From Yoonia sediminilitoris (GTDB taxonomy: Bacteria > Pseudomonadota > Alphaproteobacteria > Rhodobacterales > Rhodobacteraceae): DNA of 64,000 bases. Below the pieces are notes generated by a model, which was not told the origin of the DNA, did no database searches, and saw nothing but the letters and a program-made list of their open reading frames with translations. The stretch is from positions 62,001-126,000 of the forward strand of contig NZ_QBUD01000012.1 in NCBI RefSeq assembly GCF_003058085.1, read 5' to 3'. Shown here piece by piece: positions 59,330 to 64,000 of this stretch (positions are counted from its first letter, which is position 1; the number at the start of each line of letters is the position of its first letter). The translations under genes were made by a program, and so were the position numbers.

Positions 59330-60826
59330 TCAATGATTGGCAAAGGCGAGCCGGAGTATCTCGCCTTCGGACATCTCGGAACGTGTCAGACTTCCGACCA
59401 TCTCACCTTGCGAAAAAACCACGCACCGATCCGCAATGGCCAGAACTTCGGGTAATTCCGATGATGAGACGATGACTGACATGCCCTTGAGCGCCAATTC
59501 GTGGATAATCTCGTAAATCTCTGATTTTGCGCCGACATCGACGCCGTGGGTTGGCTCATCAAGCAGCAAGAGCCGCGGCTCCACCATGACGGCACGGGCA
59601 AAAACAGCCTTCTGTTGGTTGCCGCCCGACAGGCGCGTGATGACCTGTTTCGCGTTTTCCATCTTGATTCGGAGCGACGCTGCCAGGTCTGCCGCCGCGC
59701 CCTGTTCAGCCCCGGCGCGCATGAGGCCAAATCGCGAAAGACGGTCCAGATTGGAGGCGGATATGTTGCGCTCCACGCTGTGGCTGGGAAGGATGCCGCG
59801 CACCTTGCGGCCCTCGGGCACCATGGCGACGCCGTTGCGCACGGAGGTCGGGACATGTCCGAGGCGCAACGGCCGCCCGTGAATGAAGACCTCTCCACCT
59901 GCGGCCTTGCGGAACCCAAAAAGGGTTTCCATGAATTCAGTGCGGCCCGCGCCAACAAGACCAAAGAGCGCGACAACTTCGCCAGCCCCGACATCAAGAC
60001 TGACGGGGCTCAGATGTGCATCGGCATCACACAGGCCGCGAATACTAATCTGCGCATCGCTTGCTTTCGCGGCGCTGCCTTTCCATTCAAAGACAGAACT
60101 TTTACCGACCATGTGGTGGATCAGGCGGGCCTTGTCGGTCTGGTCTGCGAGCTCATCACTTACTAATGCGCCGTCGCGTAAGACGACGATCCGGTCACAA
60201 TTGTTCAGGGCTTCTTCAAGCTTGTGGGTGATGAAGATCACGGCCGCACCATCGGCGGCCAGTTTGCGCATGAGTTCAAAGAGTTTAGCGGCCTCTACGG
60301 AGGTGAGCGACGAAGTTGGTTCATCGAGGATCAGCAATCTCGGTTGCACCACCACGGCTTTGGCGATTTCGATCAGCTGCTGTTGGCCGGGCCTGAGTGT
60401 CTCGACGATGGTATTCGGGTCTATGCGGTCCAAACCGACCGAGGCCAGCGCCTCTTGGGAGCGAGCCGCCATATCGCGGCGCTTGATCACACCAGCGCGT
60501 CCAGCCAGATAATCACCGAGAAATATGTTCTCGGCCACGCTCAGGGAGCCGATTGTCGATAGTTCCTGATGCACGAAGCGAATGCCCAGATCGATCCCGT
60601 CACGCACAGATTGCAGCGCCAATTCCGTGCCATCGAGATGCAGATGGCCTGCATCCTGTCGCAGGCTTCCGCTAACGATGTTCATCAGGGTGCTTTTTCC
60701 GGCCCCGTTTTCACCCAGTAATCCGACGACCGATCCAGGGGCGATCTTGAGGTCAACGCCATGCAGGACCTTGACCGGGCCAAAGGACTTTGTAACCCCA
60801 GCGATGTTCAGGCGATGCGTTGTCAT
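59330..60826 (-). CDS. Sugar ABC transporter ATP-binding protein (RbsA/XylG-type, duplicated ATPase)
   Basis: A 498-residue protein with two fused ABC ATPase domains. Domain 1: Walker A G-E-N-G-A-G-K-S-T near residue 38, Walker B L-L-I-L-D-E-P. Domain 2 (about 250-498): degenerate Walker A G-L-V-G-A-G-R-T-E, signature L-S-G-G-N-Q-Q-K, Walker B L-L-L-L-D-E-P-T-H-G-V-D. ATG at 60826 gives the canonical start. It energises uptake of a pentose or similar sugar. Confidence 0.92.
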   Translation of the reverse strand: MTTHRLNIAGVTKSFGPVKVLHGVDLKIAPGSVVGLLGENGAGKSTLMNIVSGSLRQDAGHLHLDGTELALQSVRDGIDLGIRFVHQELSTIGSLSVAENIFLGDYLAGRAGVIKRRDMAARSQEALASVGLDRIDPNTIVETLRPGQQQLIEIAKAVVVQPRLLILDEPTSSLTSVEAAKLFELMRKLAADGAAVIFITHKLEEALNNCDRIVVLRDGALVSDELADQTDKARLIHHMVGKSSVFEWKGSAAKASDAQISIRGLCDADAHLSPVSLDVGAGEVVALFGLVGAGRTEFMETLFGFRKAAGGEVFIHGRPLRLGHVPTSVRNGVAMVPEGRKVRGILPSHSVERNISASNLDRLSRFGLMRAGAEQGAAADLAASLRIKMENAKQVITRLSGGNQQKAVFARAVMVEPRLLLLDEPTHGVDVGAKSEIYEIIHELALKGMSVIVSSSELPEVLAIADRCVVFSQGEMVGSLTRSEMSEGEILRLAFANH

Positions 60827-60849
60827 AGGATTTCCAAATTGACGGGGTA

Positions 60850-60875
60850 GGGCATCGGCACGATCACCGATGCCC
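60850..60875 (-). promoter_or_regulatory. Stem-loop after the sugar binding-protein gene
   Basis: Perfect 9-bp stem GGGCATCGG/CCGATGCCC with an eight-base loop, 12 bases after the stop, upstream of the ATPase gene. No T-run. Confidence 0.6.
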
Positions 60876-60887
60876 CATTTCATTCGT

Positions 60888-61874
60888 TCAGTTCTGGATG
60901 CCGTCCGCTGTCAACAGATTGCCGTCAACAAAGAGGACATCTTCAGTCGGGGCTTCATCTGTCACAAGGAAATTGTGCATCGTCACGGTCGCATCAAACG
61001 CCTGCTGGAATGGTGCCTGATCGATCAGACCAGCCATCTCGCCGGAAGCGATATAGGCCGTGTTGTCTGGTGTATGATCAAAACCGACAACCCCAACCGT
61101 GCCTGTCAAATCGAGATCGCGCACCGCTCGAGCAGCCCCGAAAGGCCCTCCCGCGGTCACGTAGATCATTTCGATATCCGGATTGGCCGTCAACATATCC
61201 TGCACTTGTGAATAGGCCAGTTCGGCACGGTCCTGGTTCTCAAAGGGGCCGACGATTTCGATGTCTGGGAAGTTTTCGGCCAGGAAGTCGATGGCCCCGT
61301 TCATGCGCTGTGTGTGCTGGACGGCCCCGAAGTACCCGGTGATCACGCCCAGTTTGCCGTCGCCGCCCATTTCCTCGGCCATAAAGGCGCCAAGCTGTGC
61401 GCCTGCGGCCGTCGCGTTTTGACCAATGAACAGGATGCGGTCCGACGGCACGCTGCCTTCTGCGATGATGTTGATTGTTGGCACGCCCGCCTCAGCGGCC
61501 TCGTTGATCGCGCGCTCGGTGCCATCAAAGATAGGAACCGTGACGATGCCGTCATATCCTTGGGCAACGGCTGCTTCGATTCCGACAATCACGGCTTCGG
61601 GCGTCAGGTTGTCGCCAAGATCAATGTAATCGACAGTTGTGTTGAACTCCCCAAGGTACGCGGTCGCGGCCTCAGCACCTTCGATGACGGGCACCCAGAA
61701 CGGGTTGTTCTGGAACGCCATGAATGCGATGCGCAACCGCTCGCCCTCGTTGGCCACGGCCTCGATCGAGCCGCCTTCGGGCAAGTGCTCGTCGGCCAAT
61801 GCACCGCCGGCAACGGTTGCCATTGCGATTGCAATTGTTGATCCGAGAAGTTGGCGTCTAGTTGTAGTCCACAT
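60888..61874 (-). CDS. Sugar ABC transporter substrate-binding protein (Peripla_BP_4)
   Basis: A 328-residue ribose/xylose-type binding protein. N-terminal signal with a Tat-like start (T-T-R-R-Q-L-L-G) and cleavage near A-G-G-A-L-A. Family stretches: A-F-M-A-F-Q-N-N-P-F-W, E-A-A-V-A-Q-G-Y-D-G-I, G-Q-N-A-T-A-A-G, and V-G-F-D-H-T-P-D-N. Works with the ATPase and permease next to it. Ligand unknown. Confidence 0.9.
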   Translation of the reverse strand: MWTTTRRQLLGSTIAIAMATVAGGALADEHLPEGGSIEAVANEGERLRIAFMAFQNNPFWVPVIEGAEAATAYLGEFNTTVDYIDLGDNLTPEAVIVGIEAAVAQGYDGIVTVPIFDGTERAINEAAEAGVPTINIIAEGSVPSDRILFIGQNATAAGAQLGAFMAEEMGGDGKLGVITGYFGAVQHTQRMNGAIDFLAENFPDIEIVGPFENQDRAELAYSQVQDMLTANPDIEMIYVTAGGPFGAARAVRDLDLTGTVGVVGFDHTPDNTAYIASGEMAGLIDQAPFQQAFDATVTMHNFLVTDEAPTEDVLFVDGNLLTADGIQN

Positions 61875-61914
61875 GGTTCTTTCCTCCTATGGGTTTAGAT
61901 TGGTGGTGATGAAT

Positions 61915-62904
61915 TCAGTCTTCGCGGCCGCGTTGGATACCGTCGATGCCGACAGCCAGAACGATGACCAGGCCTTTGGTGACCACTTGCCAATGCGAAG
62001 AAATCCCTAGCAAAACGAAGGCGTTACCCAAGAGCGCCATAAGCAGCGCCCCAAGAATTACGCCGGGGATCGAGCCACGCCCTCCCGAAAGCGCGGTGCC
62101 CCCAAGGATGACGGCAGCGATGACATCAAGCTCATAGCCGCGGCCGAGATCAGGGCTGGCAGAATTGAGGTTCCCCGCAAGGATCAGGCCGCCGAGACCG
62201 GCCAACAGCCCGCTGACCGCAAACACCAGAACACGCGTCCGATCCACATCAATCCCCGCCAGGCGCGCTGCTGTCGGGTTGTCTCCGGTGGCATAGATAT
62301 TGCGCCCCGCCCTTGTGCGCGTTGCTAGAAAGAAGAACAAAACCGCCAACAGGAACATCATGACCAGCGATACCGGGACGTCCGCAATACGGCCCGCCCC
62401 AAACCAGGATGCCCAACCGTTGAAGCTGACGGGGATGCCGCCAGTCATCAGAAGGGCAAGGCCGCGCGCGATCGATAAGGTGCCAAGCGTCGCAATGAAG
62501 GGATTGATGTGAAACCGTGTGTAAAGCACGGCATTAAACAGACCGGCGGCCAAGCCCGCGCCAAGCGCGCCGCCAATACCAAGCACCTGACTGCCAGTGG
62601 TTTGCGCCACAATCGCGCCCGTCACCGCCGACAATCCGATCACCGATCCAACCGATAGGTCAATTCCGCGCGCAATAATGACAAGCGTTTGCCCAAGCGC
62701 GACGATGGCCACAACGGAGGCCTGCCGCCCAATATTGAGAAGATTGCGCTGCGTGAAAAAATATTCGCTCGCGAAAGACATGAGTATCACGACCAACAAC
62801 AAGATGATCGCGACGGATGTCTCGCGGCGCGCGAGCAGCGTTTTCAAGAGTTTTTTTATGCTTTGTGCTTCAACGGTCATCGCTGCGGTCACTTCCTGTG
62901 TCAT
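61915..62904 (-). CDS. Sugar ABC transporter permease (RbsC-type)
   Basis: A 329-residue permease with about nine helices. It has A-L-G-Q-T-L-V-I-I-A-R-G-I-D-L-S-V-G-S, P-F-I-A-T-L-G-T-L-S-I-A-R-G and Y-A-T-G-D-N-P-T-A-A-R-L-A-G-I, all RbsC-family signatures. ATG at 62904 overlaps the stop of the enoyl-CoA-hydratase gene (ATGA). Confidence 0.92.
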   Translation of the reverse strand: MTQEVTAAMTVEAQSIKKLLKTLLARRETSVAIILLLVVILMSFASEYFFTQRNLLNIGRQASVVAIVALGQTLVIIARGIDLSVGSVIGLSAVTGAIVAQTTGSQVLGIGGALGAGLAAGLFNAVLYTRFHINPFIATLGTLSIARGLALLMTGGIPVSFNGWASWFGAGRIADVPVSLVMMFLLAVLFFFLATRTRAGRNIYATGDNPTAARLAGIDVDRTRVLVFAVSGLLAGLGGLILAGNLNSASPDLGRGYELDVIAAVILGGTALSGGRGSIPGVILGALLMALLGNAFVLLGISSHWQVVTKGLVIVLAVGIDGIQRGRED

Positions 62905-63671
62905 TTGCCCTGAAATTCGGGCGGGCGTTTTTCGGCGAAGGCGCGGCGCCCTTCGCGCGCGTCTTCGGTTGCCATACAAATTGTCTGCAGATCGCGCTCA
63001 TAGGCGACAGCTTCGGACAGCGGCATCGACATGGCAGCGTGCATATTGGCTTTGGCCGTTTCAGCGGCGATCGGTGCGCGCGATGCGATGGTCGCGGCCA
63101 ATTCCATAGCCCTAGCGCGCAGCGCGTCTGGACGCAGGATCTCGCTGATCAACCCCCAAGCAAGCGCTTGCTGTGCAGAAATCGGATCGCCTGTCATAAC
63201 CATTTTTGCCGCATTTGATCGCCCGATGGCGCGGGCCAGATGCACGACCATGCCACCGCCACCGATCCAGCCTAGTTTGATCTCTGGGGCGGCCAGTTTG
63301 GCCGTTTCGGCGGCAATCAGGATGTCACAAGCCATGGCCATTTCCAGGCCACCTCCCAGAGCGTAGCCATTTATCGCGGCAATGGTCGGGACCCGCAGAG
63401 AACGCAGCATATCGCAATATTCCGGCCGATTGCGGAAATCCCAAGGTGTTTCGTAGCGGTCCAGTTCGGAGATATCCGATCCCGCGCAAAACGCCCGCTC
63501 ACCGGCTCCGGTCAGCACAACTGCCCGGATTGCCCGGTCGGCGTTGCAAATCGTCACCGCCTCGACAAGCGCGGCCGCCATTTTCGGGGTCATCGCGTTC
63601 AGTTTCTGCGGGCGGTTGAACTCGATCAGGCCCACGGCACCCTCGATGGAAAACTGAAGATAGTCGGTCAT
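62901..63671 (-). CDS. Enoyl-CoA hydratase/isomerase family protein
   Basis: A 256-residue crotonase-fold protein. Oxyanion-hole segments are A-F-C-A-G-S-D-I-S-E and L-G-G-G-L-E-M-A-M-A-C-D; a Glu is in A-A-P-E-I-K-L-G-W. The CoA substrate is unclear in an operon otherwise for sugar acids; crotonase-fold enzymes do various hydration, isomerisation and hydrolysis reactions. Its start overlaps the preceding gene by four bases (ATGA). Confidence 0.87.
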   Translation of the reverse strand: MTDYLQFSIEGAVGLIEFNRPQKLNAMTPKMAAALVEAVTICNADRAIRAVVLTGAGERAFCAGSDISELDRYETPWDFRNRPEYCDMLRSLRVPTIAAINGYALGGGLEMAMACDILIAAETAKLAAPEIKLGWIGGGGMVVHLARAIGRSNAAKMVMTGDPISAQQALAWGLISEILRPDALRARAMELAATIASRAPIAAETAKANMHAAMSMPLSEAVAYERDLQTICMATEDAREGRRAFAEKRPPEFQGK

Positions 63672-64000
63672 GTCGCGGTCCTTTCCGGGTGCGGCAGGCT
63701 CTTTGTGAACATTTCAACCAAGTCCCGCGCGACACGCGATGTACTCTTGCGGCGCTCCAGCGCGTCGCGGACATATGCGGAAGCTTTGGCCTGAAACCCG
63801 ATGTATCCATCATGGCGAGGCCGCAGGGTTGCAGTCTCCAGTGTCTCGGCGGTGGCACTGTAAAAATCTCTGACATCCGCATTGACGCCGCGGGCCGACC
63901 AGGCCGCCCGCGCGCTTGGTTGGCCGTCATGCGCGGGGATGAAGCTTGTCTGAACCGGCGGCGACATCAGCCACAAGAGATGCGCCGTCAGTTCCGGCGT
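63668..64000 (-). CDS. Probable extracellular solute-binding protein, C-terminal part (cut by window edge)
   Basis: At least 110 residues are visible, open to base 64000. Motifs W-L-M-S-P-P-V-Q-T, G-Q-P-S-A-R-A-A-W and R-P-R-H-D-G-Y-I-G-F-Q resemble the C-terminus of family 1 solute-binding proteins of sugar transporters. It is the upstream gene in the operon. Only moderate certainty because most is outside the window. Confidence 0.55.
   Translation of the reverse strand, partial: TPELTAHLLWLMSPPVQTSFIPAHDGQPSARAAWSARGVNADVRDFYSATAETLETATLRPRHDGYIGFQAKASAYVRDALERRKSTSRVARDLVEMFTKSLPHPERTAT

Overview
The window reads as chromosomal DNA of an alphaproteobacterium, most likely a marine Roseobacter-clade Rhodobacteraceae. 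This is inferred from gene content and family resemblance: Dpp-type and tripartite tricarboxylate transporters with many binding proteins, dense operons with TGATG or ATGA overlaps, GTG/TTG starts and high GC. No rRNA gene, complete tRNA gene or CRISPR array is visible.

Left part (1-23.9 kb) is orderly. It holds the end of a sugar isomerase/oxidoreductase pair, a secreted CxxCH protein divergent from a YceI-OmpA fusion, a full tRNA t6A set (tsaE-tsaB-tsaC-tsaD), tex, and a decayed IS5-family element. Next comes a Dpp-type peptide/opine ABC transporter with two tandem binding proteins. Divergent from it is a three-gene catabolic operon (diaminopropionate ammonia-lyase-like PLP enzyme, M24 peptidase, Asp/Glu racemase family). 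A dapA-type lyase and a Slt lytic transglycosylase follow.

Middle part (24-33 kb) shows decay. A minus-strand operon carries a CDGSH/glutamate-synthase fusion flanked by broken glutathione transferases and a hemerythrin gene with an internal stop. Then come a coupled pair of secreted proteins with a divergent LysR regulator, a truncated tyrosine recombinase joined to TPR debris, and a TbpB-like lipoprotein.

Right part (33-56.5 kb) is an accessory mosaic with four IS6-family copies or relics, all in the same orientation. Cargo includes a fatty-acid desaturase, a ketopantoate-reductase-like gene, a catDE-like quinone/catechol module with cytochrome b561 and a ferric-reductase-like membrane protein, and a citrate-type module (IclR, class III CoA-transferase, citryl-CoA lyase, TctCBA). 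It also holds an archaeal-type methionine adenosyltransferase. Several genes here (hydrolase, sulfotransferase, LysR, serine recombinase) are cut by insertions. A phased TTCCCTG repeat array, a tRNA-Arg(ACG) 3' fragment and an intact tyrosine integrase at 54.5-56.1 kb look like the left end of a genomic island.

The last part (56.6-64 kb, minus strand) is a sugar-acid catabolic operon: binding protein (partial), enoyl-CoA hydratase-like protein, ribose-type ABC transporter, FAH-family 2-keto-3-deoxy sugar-acid dehydratase candidate, and alpha-ketoglutarate semialdehyde dehydrogenase candidate. It is closed by strong terminators.

The most interesting signals are the CoA-transferase/citryl-CoA lyase/TctCBA cassette, the archaeal-type MAT, the phased repeat array next to an att-like tRNA fragment, and the finding that all four binding-protein genes with their 3' end followed by transporter genes have a strong stem-loop right after the stop.
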